NCBI GenBank assembly: GCA_036571765.1 | Contig: BROE01000016.1 | Span: forward strand, 8,870,892-8,934,891 | Origin: Plecoglossus altivelis | Lineage: Eukaryota; Chordata; Actinopteri; Osmeriformes; Plecoglossidae | Length of the DNA: 64,000 nt | Direction of reading: 5' to 3' | Shown here: positions 1-12,649 of the stretch, piece by piece | How positions within the stretch are numbered: the stretch's first letter is position 1 | How the letters are laid out: the number at the start of each line of letters is the position of its first letter | Program-made: the position numbers and the translations under genes | Notes under the pieces: model-generated | What the model was told of the DNA's origin: nothing | The model's database searches: none | What the model saw: only the letters and a program-made list of their open reading frames with translations

Positions 1-2210
1 AAACACAAAACACTCGTCCAATTAGAAAATTGTGTATGCTATGCAAGCAACGTAGGATGAGTCACCGAAAGTCCAGTCCAATCAGTATTTCGAGTCAGTG
101 TCATATTCAAGGGCAGACTGGCTGCCAAGCCAATAGACCACTTCAATTCGAGGAGGCAGCCTCCCTGTGGATAAGGTATTTAAGAAATCCCCAGTAAACT
201 GGCCTTTACGAATCCAGTGGTCACTGGGTTGGAGGTTATCAAAGGGCAGTGGTAAGGACATTCTGAAAATTCGAAAGTATCAACCTTGGCTGTTATAACT
301 GTAAACACTGACAGCACCTGTCAGAGCCTGACTAATCATGTGAAGTTAACGCCTCAAAACACTCAGGAAAGAACTGGGACATGTGATATGGGATAAGACA
401 CGTTAGGTTCCAACTAACTCTGTCACACGTAATCAAGGCCATATCTGCTTTACCTGAGTGTGAGCGTGTGCGTGACCTTAATACTAGATGACTTGTTGTT
501 GACCTGCAGTGTGTGTTCACCAGTAGAGAGGTCAGGTAGCTATGGGCTCAAGACGTGAGTGTGTACATTAACCCCAGCACCCTGGAAGACCGTGACGTTG
601 AGGAGCAGGGCAGTAATTCAAATGCGGGAGGGGCAGGGGCAGGAGGGACCACCCAAACTGATTTGCTCACAGCTGCTCATGACGATCCTCAGCTGGAACT
701 CGACCGCCATTCGATTTTCTGTTCGCCTTTGTCTCTTCGTGCCCCTCTCTTTCTATTTTTGTCTTGATCTCGTCATATTTGCGCTCGCATATTTCTATCG
801 AACGCGCATATTCAGACAAACACGTCATACACATCTACACTGTGGTTGATTTCTGATCACCAGTTGTGTGTGACTGTTATGACACAGCTGAGCTGTGAAA
901 GTGGACTGTCCTCTATCATGGAATTCAATCCTGCCAGTGATAGGTGCCCAAGCCATCCCAGACATCTTACCTGTTCCTATTCAAGTCACCAGACTCCTTT
1001 CAGATATGGGATCATATCTGTTGAGAGGATAAGAAGGAGGATTACAGTTTCCTAAAGAAAGGACAGTGACTGCCAGCTTAGATGACACTGCTCTTGAAAA
1101 CTAACTCGCTTTGGCTGCGGGCCCCGATCTTCCATCCCTCTCTCTCCATCTCTATCCTCTGTCCCAGAGGAGTGTATTGAGGGGAATGGCATGAAAAATA
1201 ACAGGTAATTGAACTGATCCTTGGGGTGTGTGTGTGTGTTCTAGCGGGCTAGGGATTTGGAATGAGGGTTTTGATCTTTTAAGAGGCCTGAGATATGAGC
1301 TGTAATATCTACTGGAGCTTTCTTCTCCAAAAGGTCATGGGGGAGGTAAAAAGGAGGGTGTTGTTCCTCTGAGGCCAGATTTCTCCCTTCAGTACGTGTC
1401 GGGTTCTTTACAAATCCACTGAGACTTTGCCTCTCGACCCTGAGTGTTCCAGGATGGGAAACGTGTCAGCGGTTTTCAAATGGGGTTCCAAGCGAGTCCT
1501 GAGAAGCACTGTCTCTTTGGTTCTTTTCCCCCCCGTTCTCTCTCTTCTGTCGTCTCACTTTTTTCCTTTGGATTTTCACCTGTGGCAAAATCACAGGATT
1601 TTCTTGAAGGTTCTCTCACTAGTTTCCTTTGTCCTCTGGTAGAACTATTTTCCTAGATGGTTTTTTCCCCCTCTTTTTGTTCTCTGTCACTGTCTGTCGC
1701 TTTCTCCTTTTCTCCTTGCTCCTTCTCCATCTCCTGGTATTGTCTCAGGGCGAGCTCAGTTCCAGCAGTTCAATCCAAAGCTGTTTCTCTTATTGAATTT
1801 CATCCAGGAGCTATATCATAACCTCAAAAGACTGCTGCCTCAGCCTGAGGGACTTAGATGAACTTGTTCAGCCGTGACACTGCCACAACCCTCCCCCCCC
1901 CTCTCAAAATTCATTGGAGTCAAGAAATAACATTTGAGAACCCCAAACCTAACAGGACACCTTATTCATGGAGTCTGTTTACAAAATCCAGTCCCAAGAA
2001 CATGGAATCTGTCCTCTCCGCCTCTCCTCCTCTTCCCCAACGTTACTCCCTGACTTCCCCCTAAACTAAACCCTGCCGGAGCCTTGGCCTCGTACATTTG
2101 GCAGAGGGCAACATTGCCACTCAGTCCCTTTCAACTGTACCAAGAACATGATGTGTGGCGAGCATATTATGAATCATGGACCACTTTACAGGATCACACA
2201 CGTCCCCACT
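1..2210. other. Non-coding stretch
   Basis: No supported gene or mobile element. From about 1500 to 1740 the plus strand is pyrimidine-rich. The short open frames here lack start context, splice context and recognisable peptide. Confidence 0.6.
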
Positions 2211-2269
2211 CTTTCTCTTCTTCTTCTTCTTCTTCTTCTTTTTCTTCTTCTTCTTCTTCTTCTTCTCTC

Positions 2270-2303
<34 letters not shown>

Positions 2304-2318
2304 ACGCACACACACACG

Positions 2319-2362
<44 letters not shown>
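2211..2362. repeat. Compound microsatellite (TTC)n-(TC)n-(CA)n
   Basis: A pyrimidine tract of TTC then TC units (2211-2302) runs directly into a CA tract with CG interruptions (2304-2362). The first part can form triplex DNA and the second Z-DNA. Confidence 0.97.
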
Positions 2363-3128
2363 AGAACCCATGGTCAGAACTCATGGTCGTACATATGCGG
2401 ACCAAGCAGGAGCCTTTATCTAAGAAGATGAAGTACTTCCACAGGGCCTCATCTGTTTATCCCACCCAGTCTCTCTCACTCGTCATTTATAAAAATGAGT
2501 TTATTTTTCCTCCTCGATGTTCTGATTAATACTATTCATCAGAGGGGTTATGAGAAGCCTGTGGCTTTCCGAACCAAATGTTTAGTTCACACTAAGTTGA
2601 GACTCTCCCAAAGGGTAGATCATGTGTCACTGCATCAGACCTAATGTCCTACACTTATTAACACACGAAGCTTCTAGAAAACTTTAGTGTCGGAATCGAA
2701 GTGCACCAGAGTGTAATTGTGAAATGTGTGTCTATGAACGTGCATGGTTGTGAGCGTGTCTGTTGGCGTGTTCGTTCAAGGTGTTCCCCATGCTAACCAT
2801 GTCTGTAATCCATCTTTGCGCCTCTCCTCTCTCTTCACAGGAGGCTGTCATCTGCTTCTTTGATGTTAACTAATGATCGTACCAGCGAAGCCAGTGGAAT
2901 CAGGTATCACCCTGAAGGAACGTACTCCTTCAGGCCTGTGTGGACGGACTTACACACACGCACACACACATGTTCAGAAGAACGGCCATGCTTGACCACA
3001 GATTTGTATACAGGTTTTTCTGAGTAAACCTCATGTCGACGTATGCTCCATATTTTTTATGGAACTTGGAAAGAGTATTAATCAACAGTCTTGGTTTGGT
3101 TGGTGCTTTTTATTAATATCAAGAGAGT

Positions 3129-3130
3129 CC

Positions 3131-3182
<52 letters not shown>

Positions 3183-3190
3183 TACACACG
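3129..3190. repeat. (TC)n microsatellite
   Basis: An almost uninterrupted TC tract to 3180, followed by a short CA tail. Confidence 0.97.
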
Positions 3191-3334
3191 CACAGAATGT
3201 TTGATATTCATCAGAGAGTTCCATTGTTGAGGCTTGGATATGGGGTAATCAGAGCAGTAATTTATACGTTCATAAAGAACAGCCTTCTGGTGTGGAGTGA
3301 ACACACTTAATGTGAACCAGACTGCAGTGGGGGC

Positions 3335-4345
3335 TGTCTGCGTGTGTGTGTGTGTGTTTACATAGGTGCCTTTTGGGTTTCAATGTTGTCTGTATGAGAG
3401 TGTGTGAGCTTGTATGTGGGTGTGTTAAATATAAAACAGAGAGTGGCAGGTATTTAAAGGGTTGCATGTGCGGATGTGTTGGCACAATGCGATAGTGTGT
3501 TTTGCTGTGTATGTGTGATTATGTGTGTGTGTGTGTGTGTGTTTAATGTGAAACAGACAGTGGCAGTGCCTCAGTGCCACTGAGAGAGAGCGTGACCGCC
3601 TAACTGTTCCCTAGAGAACCCTGGAATCTATACTCAAGGCACTGTCAGACCTGTGTGTGTGATTGAGAGTGTGTACGTATGTGAGACAGTGTGTGTGTAT
3701 ATGTGTTGGTGTGTGCAGTGAGATCGTGTGGTTGACAACAATCACATTGGGGACATTTCACAGCTCCTAGCTCCAATGCTAAAATGGCTGTAGAATGCAA
3801 TGCCCCCATGTGGCGCCAGTGATAATAGCCGGCTATTATGAGAGAAGCAAGTTGGTTTAGGAGGTGGGAAGGTATGAAAGTGTGTAAAAGGGCTCTGGAG
3901 CGCTTGCATCCGAGCAAGAGCCCCACTGTTGTATTGCCGCCTTTGTGTTCTCATTGTGACTCTGTGTGTGTGTGTCTGTGAATGTACTGGATATGTTAGT
4001 GTGCTTGTGTATGCATGTGTGTGCTGACCCGAAGGGGTATTTTCTGTCTCCCTGTGACCTACCCAGTAGCAGGGGCTGATAGTCTTGTGTTGTGTTTGTC
4101 CGTTGCTGAATGTGAAGGTCAAAGCACCATCTCCCCCCCCCCCCCCCCCTCCCCGTGTGTTGTAGTTGTTCCGGTGGAGCTGCTGATCTGCTACCCAGGT
4201 TAATGTGTTTCAGTACCAAGCATACGGCCCTGGGGCACACTGTTTGTGTGTTCGTGTGTGAACAGTTTTTCTCTTGGAGGTTCTCTATATGTTCCCAGTT
4301 TGTGTATTTGTGTGCATGCTTTGTGCATTGGAGTGCTGTGTGTGT
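3335..4345. repeat. GT-rich cryptic simple sequence
   Basis: About 1 kb with repeated short TGTGTG runs, the purest at 3341-3358 and 3522-3543, plus scattered GTGTGTG between. The open frames on the minus strand are Thr/His-rich products of these repeats. Confidence 0.75.
4133..4154. repeat. Poly-C tract
   Basis: C17 followed by T and C4. The length is error-prone in assemblies. Confidence 0.95.
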
Positions 4346-4399
4346 TGGGAATAGTTTGCACACCCTAGCTGCAACCTTTTCATTTGTTTTTCATCTCCT

Positions 4400-6390
4400 T
4401 TATCACAAACCACCGACAAAGTATCAACCAACCCAAGAAGACTGCATATGGAGGAAGCTTTGAAACTCCCCAGCAAATATCAAATAAACTAATGTTCAGG
4501 GACTTGTCTGCTTCTGTTAAATCAGAAGGACAGAGAGGAAATAAACAATAAATCAAAGTGAGAACAAATTCTTTTGTGGGGTTTAGCATACTGCTGGTGA
4601 AAACATCTCCCTGTGTTGGTATAGGTTCCTTTCTACTCTCCTCTCCTTTACTATTCTTTCAGTTCCACCACCTTCTCTTCCCTATTGTCCCATCACCCCT
4701 CACCATCTGGCCATTTTTCTCTTCTTTCTCTCCACCTCTGTTGAAATAGCTCTCTCTTTCTCCTTCCCCCTTGTGGAACGTGCAATTTCTGTTCTTTCCT
4801 TCTTCCTCCTCCATGGACTCTAAGTATGACACCATTAGGGTTTCTATAGTTTTCCAGAATCTTTGAGAAATTGTACATTTGCACCTTTATCAATCCCCTT
4901 CCCCTACTTTTCTTTCTCTTTGTCTCTCTATCTCTACCTGTCTCTCTTGCACTCTCTCTTTTTCCATCTGACTATCTTTATCGCTCATCTGTGCTCATAG
5001 ATACAGAGTCTGTAGCTCTTCCAGAGAGCTCTGCCTTAACAGAATGGATGTCTTCGTCTCCCTGACGAGCCTGAGGCAGATCATCCTAGCTTTGTGTAAG
5101 ACTGGAGCAAGCCCCTAGCTAGGTGCTGGTGTGTGTCTGTGCGTGTGTGACAGAGAGACAGAGGGGAGAAGAGAGAGAGAGGGCTGCAGGTGTCAGGAGA
5201 AGAGGGAATGAGGCCAAGGGATGAGGTAGGATGTGGGATGTGAACAAACAAGTCTGGAAACACGAGGAGGAATAGGAGATGTGGCATGAAGCGTCGATGG
5301 AAAAGGAAGGCTGTGTGTGTTTGTTTACGTGTGTGTGTACGAGAGCAAGTGTGTATTAGATGCTTCAGGTATCAGAGGATGAGGATATGGGGTATTGGTT
5401 GCCGACATTTCCAGTCTTTGTGGAAGAGAAAATATGGGCCCATGCACACCTGAGAGTGATCTCTCCAGTAGCTGATGATCCAAGCAAAGTGTTCTCATGC
5501 CAGAGAAACCTGATCCTTCTCCAGCTGGTCTGGCCGAGAACCAGGTCATCTGCTCCAGGGATCTCATGCTTGCCTGCCCAGACCCACTCACCCACTCACT
5601 CCCTTAATCGCACACGCACGCTCGCATGCACTTGCATCAAGATGCAAACACGCACACACCCTCTTTTCAGAAATCATCATTTGTTTTCATGTGACGTACG
5701 TGTGTTCTTTCACACAATAAAGGTTTGAAGGACAACCCCATGTAAGGAACCGTCTCTCCCCAAAGATAGTCTTGGAAGAAGAGGCAGTGTTGGAATTTCA
5801 AAATGGCCATCAGCCACAGTAGGGAAGGACTACTACACACCATAGGCCTCAGGGATTTCCTTATTTATCCTATGGCAGCCTAGGGCACGTCTGACCTCCC
5901 CAACAAAACAAATGATTAAAATGTTGACCTACAGAAGCTGATTTTTGAAGCCTTCAGTTCCATCTGGATGCAAACTCACTTTCTTCTACAATTCTGACAA
6001 CTGTTATGCAATCGGCAAGGAGCATATTTATAGGCTTAAATAGCCTATAAATTGTCACCGTAGAGAGAAATCAAGCAATGTCTTTTTCATTCAGGTAATA
6101 AATTCAGTCTTTCTGTTAACACATTTGCTCTGCGGTACAGCCAAAAACCCTGTTTTATCTGGACAAAAGAATCGAGAAATCCAAGCACCAGTAATAGGTT
6201 CTCAACTATTTAGACTGTATTGCTGTTACCCGACCTTATTTGGTACTGATTCTATTCTTGGTCATGGCCCTTTTTTCAATCGCCAGATGGATCAATCGCA
6301 AAAGGCTTTTAATGTAAAAAAAAGCAACAGAACAAGAATCTACATGCTGTAATCAGATATTCTGAATGACATGTTCATGCTCTGAACCCA
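4400..6390. other. Non-coding stretch
   Basis: No gene recognised. A perfect 10-bp hairpin with a 5-base loop lies at 6027-6051 (TTTATAGGCT / AGCCTATAAA). The 4620-5030 part is pyrimidine-rich. Confidence 0.55.
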
Positions 6391-6398
6391 AAGCACAT

Positions 6399-6400
<2 letters not shown>

Positions 6401-6440
<40 letters not shown>
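6401..6440. repeat. (CA)20 microsatellite
   Basis: Pure CA, followed by imperfect CACA with TG and CG interruptions. Confidence 0.97.
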
Positions 6441-6442
<2 letters not shown>

Positions 6443-7267
6443 CACACGCACACACCCCCAACGCCAACCAGAGTCACGGCCTTTTTCCTCAGACAATCCT
6501 TCACTGTTTCCTCAACTCTCTTAATTGGCTTCACCCAGACCCAACCCACAGACTCTTGTCAGAAACAATTAAAAACTCCATTCATATCCTTGTAGCTTAC
6601 CCACTGGTTCCATAAGAGTGATCTTACTAACATCGACCCACATCATCTGTGTGCGATTTAGAGTTCAGGCTGTTTTCCATATTTGTTTAAATGTGGCCCA
6701 AGATAAAAGGCCCATGGGACAAACAGCCAAATGGCTTTTTGATCAGACAAATAATCAGAAGTTTGGCCGAGGTCGCTTTTAAATAAATATCCGATTCACA
6801 AAATATTAGCTTTCCAAAAGGGCTGTATATTGTGCCTCAGGCTTAAATTGAGTTAGAAAACACTAGCATTATCACTGAATCAAAGGCGTATGATTTCAAA
6901 GGGATCTTGACAGGAGCAGAGACCACACTCAAATAAATAATCCTTCTGAAAGTCACGTGGAAGGGGAAAAATGGCTGGACAGGACAATCCAGACTGATTT
7001 CATTCAAACTGTTTATTATAATGGCCACACCCCAATGTGAAATGGTCTCACTCATACAGGTGTTTATTTATGACATAGCAGCCATTTATAGAAAACACTA
7101 TTAACCTATTTTAACAAGTCCAAGACATGCTATGAATGAGCACATGTAAAACGTGAAACTAGACTTTTATTGCATCGCATTTCCCTTTGATTTGTTGCCT
7201 TGTTGTCTGAATGCAATAGCGCGTCGTGAATCTAAAAGCAGCCAGTGGCATCATCCAAATCGTATTT

Positions 7268-7282
7268 ATGCTAGATGGCGTT
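7268..7282 (+). promoter_or_regulatory. CTCF-like motif
   Basis: The core CTAGATGGCG matches the vertebrate CTCF core (SYAGRKGGCR) at every position; the 5' CCA part is degenerate. Single short motif by eye. Confidence 0.3.
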
Positions 7283-8079
7283 CTCAGAAATACGGCGGGG
7301 ATGCATGTCAAGCGGCGATGATGTCACACTGCTTGGTGGAGAGGAAGGCGATCTTGTCACGACGCTGTGATGGATGGAGACGTCGGTGTTGTGTTCACGA
7401 GGGAGGACAAGCCATCCACTCACACAAATGTAAAATGTCGTCTGAGGGAGATGAAGGCTTGTTTACCTTCTATGGTCATGTAAATCAACCATCGACATCA
7501 ACGACCTGGTTGATTGCTCAAAAACTCAGGGCACTCTCCTCCTGTATAGATTAACATGCGAGGTATTGGAGATAAGAGATGAATGGGTCAGTGTAAATGG
7601 CGATCACACTATACAGCAATTTTAGATGTATAAAGACAACCTTTTTAAATATTTAAAGATAACGAATGAATTGGACATGAATACATAACATGGCTATTGT
7701 TTTGAATGACATCATACACTGCATCAGTGCCACCACTGAGAGGGTAAGAGGCTTGAAAAAGCTAAGGTGAAATGGAAAGACCCAATTATGTAAGTAATAC
7801 TGGGCAAGGCCATATCTGTGTGTGTGTGTGTTTGGGGAAGGGGAGGAGTGTAGGTGTCTCTCCTGGAATGTGGTGTCGGTTGAGGGTCTTTACCCAGTAG
7901 TAAGAGGATGCTGTCCTACCGATGAATGATTACCCCATCAAGGTATTCACACTGCCACACTACCACTGGCGCACACAACCACACATGCAGACACCTACAC
8001 ACCCTGAGAACTGAACAACGATATACATTTATACTTTCTATCATCGCAGTTTGATCCAATTATCGTCGCCCTGTACTTT

Positions 8080-8540
8080 AAGAGTATTAGGCAAAGAGAA
8101 GGTCCTGGTGTGTGTACAGGGGAGGACTCGTGTCTGCAAGTGTGTGTGCGTGTGTCCGCCTCCGTGCGGTGTGGATCTCTGCGTGTGAATATCTGAGGTG
8201 TGTGTGGGGATGATCGTTGCGTGCCAGCGGAGAGAGCAGGTGCAGATGACTCCCCGAGCCTCGTGTCCCAGTATGTGCGGAGCGCCTTCCCCCTCGTCAG
8301 CTCAGCTTTCCCCATTTCTCTCCGTTGATATAAATAAAAACAGACGGACAACTCTGAGTGTTAGACCGCAGCAAGGGGCTTGCAGAGCAGCAGGGAGGAG
8401 CCATGGGGAGGGGGGGGGGCTGGGAGGGGGAGGAGGAGCCGGAAGACGATCAGGTGCCAAGTCGAGTGGATTCGGAGGAAAACGGCCACCAGCCTGTAGC
8501 TTGTGCACGGTGTTTGTTCCAGCCCAGTGAGCTAATGAAG
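8080..8540 (+). promoter_or_regulatory. CpG-rich block with TATA box and possible orphan first exon
   Basis: CpG dinucleotides are clearly denser here than in flanking DNA. A TATAAATA box lies at 8329-8336. About 70 bases downstream is a strong Kozak start, GCCATGG (ATG at 8403), followed by an open frame to the donor AATGAAG|GTAATAAT at 8540. The layout suggests a promoter with a first coding exon. It could equally be a CpG island that drives a non-coding RNA. Confidence 0.3.
8403..8540 (+). CDS. Possible first coding exon, unrecognised
   Basis: 46 codons from a Kozak ATG to a consensus-like donor, ending in phase 0. It begins MGRGGGWEGEEEPEDD, a Gly/Glu-rich stretch coded by a long G-run, and continues to ...ACARCLFQPSELMK. 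The CARC pair followed by spaced hydrophobics faintly recalls the start of a zinc finger, but no family is recognised and no second exon was found. The G-run could form a quadruplex at the start codon. Confidence 0.22.
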
Positions 8541-11500
8541 GTAATAATGATCCGCTCCAGTCTCATTGTGCTGTCAATGAAATAAGTGCCCACCTGAAAC
8601 TACTGTAAAAAGCGCCCTATACTTTAGGGTCCAGCTGTGTCTTGCTGACTGGTCTAGACTCCATGGTTGGACAGCATCAGGTTGAGTTTGGAGCCCTCCT
8701 AATAAGTCCTGTGGAAGATAAATCCACCTTTCTCCCAGGATAAGGATTACCATCGTGACCGGAGGAGATCCTTCATTTGTGTCACCAGTCCTCCCTGGCT
8801 CCTCTTTACTGACCCTTTCCTCCATTCTTCAAGCCTCCCTCCCTCCAACCTCCAAGTAATGGATGACATCGCTCCTCAGTCCTTCCTGTCATGAATCATG
8901 GACCAGCACCAGAGGTGGACTCTAGGGGGGGGGAGGCATGAAAGGTCAGGGAAACTCCAGATATTAGGTTTCTGTAGTCCCACTGCAGACATGAGGTAGT
9001 AAGTGTGAGAAGAGGGCCTGCATCCCGGCCAGGGTGCCTGGGGGGGGGGGGGTCGGTTCAAGGCCTGTGCGGTTAGCTGCAAAACTGTGAGAGTCGGTGT
9101 CGACATGCGGTCGCGAATGGATGGCAGGGGAGCTCGACCGCAAACACGTCTGTCCAGCAAATGCAGAATGCGGTTTAACTTACCTGATGCCAGCCAGAAA
9201 GGACCAACCAACTGCTCATCAGTATTTCAATATGTCTAACTGATACTTGGCCTAGGTCTGGCCCTCCTGCAAATATGCTGTAACTGGCTGGGCAGTGGTG
9301 ACGCGTGCTAATGGAAAAGCTACAGTGTGAAAGGCATGCTAAGGCTAGCTCAGCTCTTAGTCATCCTCTAACATCTCAACTCCCTCCTTCATCCCTGTAA
9401 ATCAGACTGGTTCTGTCTATATAGACCCCAGCCAAGGGGCACACTTGTCAGAGAGAGGAGTATCTGTTAGTGTATGTGTGCACATGAATGTGTGTGTGTG
9501 AGAGAGAGAGATTGAGAGATGGAGAGAGAGAGAGGGAGAGAGAGAGCACTCTGTACAACAATCCTTCACACGTAGTGACAGAACCAAGCCAAATCCCTCA
9601 CAGGGGTTGACACAGAGATCCATCTTTTCCCAACCCCAGGGCTCTTCCTGTAGTGTTCTATAAAATGATACAAAGACATATTGGGGTGAAGCTGCTCCAC
9701 TGCAGAGATATGTGTCCTCTGTTGACGTGTGATAAATAAGGGTCTTCCTAAAAAAAAAATCATACTGTGCCAATGCTCACTTATAAATACATTACTGATT
9801 GAACTTCGGTTGTAACAGCATTTTGAAACCTTGCCCAACCAACCGCCTCCCCCCGCCCCTCCACGCATCTCCCCCAATCCTCTCCTCCTGCCCAGCCCGA
9901 TTTGAAGATTCAAGAGGTCAGTTTCATACAGTACTTCACACAAGGACAGCCCTAAAGGCACAACCTACAGTACACGTGATAAAACATGCAAGGTCCACTT
10001 TCATTTGGAATGGCTCCAATCCAGCGCTGCGCTGACTTATTTATCCGCTGTGGATTGCTCATGCTTTGCACGTCCCCGTCACACTTCAAATGGACAGAAA
10101 CCTTCTGATGCATTGCGATTCCCCACAACTCAAGACTCAGTTAATGAGAGGTAGAGTTGCCGTATTTCTCTCAACTCCCCACTATTTATTACCTTGAGAA
10201 CACAGGTGGGAAAGCAGTCGTTCGCGCCCCCTTGGGGAAAACCTCTGAGTCTTTTCATCAGTGAGGCGTGTGGAGTTGCATCACTTGATTGAAGCCAGAG
10301 GTCATCCAACCTACCACCACCGAGGATGGCACAATTTGCCGGAACTCGCTTACGAGGAATGATTATACGTTTAGATAAAAGCGTGATTCTGGTTTAAGTG
10401 TTATTCAGTGAGTGTGAGCGAATTAGACCGTAGAATTAGAATGAGAATGTATGTTATTCGGATAATAAAGGTTGATGATGGCCATGGGAAGATGTGCAAA
10501 CCGTTTATGTCTCCAAAAGGTACGTAATGAATATTTCAGTAAATGTACGATTTTAATATACTGGTGTTTTAAAACCAATTTGGTTAATCATTGTGAAATG
10601 AAGCAATAATAATTCTTCCCCCTCTTTTACATGTACTCAAAGCCCAAACAAGCTTAAGACTTTCATATTTCAGTGGAAATATAGTCGATTTCAAGTGAAA
10701 GAGAAAGTTGTGATAGTTGGAAATCTGTGTCTCCATCCTGTCAGAGGGTTTGCAGCATGGCTGTGTTCAATACATGTGTCTGATGTAAGGCACAAAAATG
10801 GCTCCCTGTACCACGATGGTTCTTTTGTGTTTGTGACACAACTTCATGTGGAATTCTTTGACTATAGCACATTCCCCAGTCTAGACTGAATCGCATTGGA
10901 CATGATAGATGGTTAAGCTCATTACCATCTGGGACAGCGAGATGAAAAAAAGATTGAAAACGGGTTGGCTTGGCTGTACTTGTCCTTTACAAAGGAACCA
11001 ATAAAAATGGGCCCTGATTTAATTGACGGGGTTGCAAAAAGTACAGATTCAACAAAAGGAAGAAAAGAAAACACATTTTGGGATTACAAGGCCAAATAGT
11101 GAATATGTGTGACTAGAAAACCAGGACACAACACCTGTGTTTGCATTTGTTAGCGCTGAGGTCAGTCCTTCCCACGCACTCTTAAACATGGAGGGACCGG
11201 CCGGATGAACGTCGCTGAAAATGCCCCCGACTCCAACATGCTCATCAATGGGTTTCCCGTCACACCATCAAACTCTGTATACCAAGAGAAGAGCCGCCTT
11301 GACACTGTGTCAGGGCCGCTAAGTGGATGTCTTCATGCTTTCAATGACACCTCGCAAGCTCTGAGTCGTCTGCTTGAAGAGGTGAGCTCTCGCTGCGGCA
11401 AATGAGGCGTGGAGTTCCCACGAGAAGAAGCTGATGGCGCCCCTTTTGTTCACCAGGGACGTGCGCCACACCATGTCAACTTGTCAGTCCGAGACCTTTC

Positions 11501-11640
11501 AAGGTTCAAACGCGGAAGAGCTGCGACAGGGTTTTCCCCTCACGCACACACCTACGCATAAACAGCCGTTAAGTTCAGCTTGCGGAACCTATATGCCCAG
11601 TGTTCTTCTGTCAGGAAGAGCTTCTGGGGCACGAGGTGTC
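8541..11640. other. Non-coding stretch with two purine tracts
   Basis: No supported gene. It contains a G13 run at 9040-9052, a GT/GA tract at 9489-9546 and a C-rich patch near 9846-9900. An ATG frame at 11205-11381 ends at a GTGAGC donor but has no other support. Confidence 0.55.
9489..9546. repeat. (TG)n-(GA)n microsatellite
   Basis: A short TG run followed by an interrupted GA tract. Confidence 0.93.
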
Positions 11641-11830
11641 AGGACGCTTGTCTCGCGTGACATGTTTATGGCTAATAAACCCCAGAGTATGTCCTCTCGT
11701 AAATATACAAGTCCTGTTGAAACTGTCCCTCAGACTTCACATCAAGAAACACACCTGCTGCCCTTTCTACCTCCCCAATTAGTTGAAGTAATTCATTATT
11801 TTAAAGCATTAGAGCATCGTCCAAGTGAAT
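11640..11830. promoter_or_regulatory. Candidate conserved non-coding block
   Basis: Repeat-free and AT-rich, with GGCTAATAAACC and, at 11776-11810, an AATTAG-TAATTCATTATTTTAAAG cluster typical of homeodomain-bound enhancers. Called on texture only; no alignment is available. Confidence 0.2.
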
Positions 11831-12469
11831 GAGTGAGTTTGCGAGATGAATGCCTTGCGTCATGAAAGTGAATGAAAGGCCATCTATGCCACATATGGTA
11901 CGGAGTACCGTAGGGTCTGTCCTGTCACAATGACATGCTTAGCAATAACAGCCAAAGAAATACGCTCCTTGACATGTGTAGTGACATTTTACACGTAATA
12001 AACATGAACTCCTAGATACTGTTTACCACTGAGGGGACATGGTGCTAAAACTCACCGTTTACAAGGAAAAGCTGTTTTGTGAACCGCTTTAATGCTTAAC
12101 TTGATGTAAAATGAAAGCTAAATTAGCAATGAATCCTATGACCCACTCAAATTATGTAGAAACGAAATTGATGGTTTCTTATTTGCAGCCTTTGCACATT
12201 CTTAATTTTGTGAGGATGTTCGTAAACAGTCTGCTCATGCACATGTCTTTTATTTGGGAAAGTAAAAGAATATGTGGTGAAAGCAAGAAATCAGTAACTG
12301 AAAGTACTGGGAAAGGAAGGAAAAAAGAGAGGATGGAAAGCCAGTCAGAGAGACAGACGGAAATACTGTATCTGAGAGTGGAGGAAATTGACCCCCCAAA
12401 AAGCTGCCATTGTTGATGATGGATTCTCCCCTAATCGAAGCAGTTTGCCCAGTCGCCCAGCTGGGCTTC

Positions 12470-12640
12470 ATGTGCTTTTGATTACTCCACGCCATTTAGT
12501 TCCACGAAATTACATGCTGCCTAATGGCCTTTTAATGGTTATAGGTTTCTCTGCTCTTTAATGAGCTGCACCAGTTGGTTGCTAATGCCCTATGGAAAAT
12601 TGGCAATGGTTCAATGTGGTTAGATATAGTTTACACACTT
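12470..12640. promoter_or_regulatory. Candidate conserved non-coding block, homeodomain-like cluster
   Basis: Four TAAT cores fall within 65 bases (12522, 12533, 12559, 12583), in contexts CTAATGG, TTAATGG, TTAATGAGCTG and GCTAATGCC, with CAGTTG nearby. Such spacing is common in developmental enhancers. Conservation is not shown here. Confidence 0.28.
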
Positions 12641-12649
12641 TATTGTGTG

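Noticed and set aside
2084..2529. Overlapping open frames on both strands
   Set aside because: All are translations of the TTC/TC/CA compound repeat.
3801..3815. Minus-strand CTCF-like match
   Set aside because: Two mismatches fall in the important core, weaker than the four plus-strand sites.
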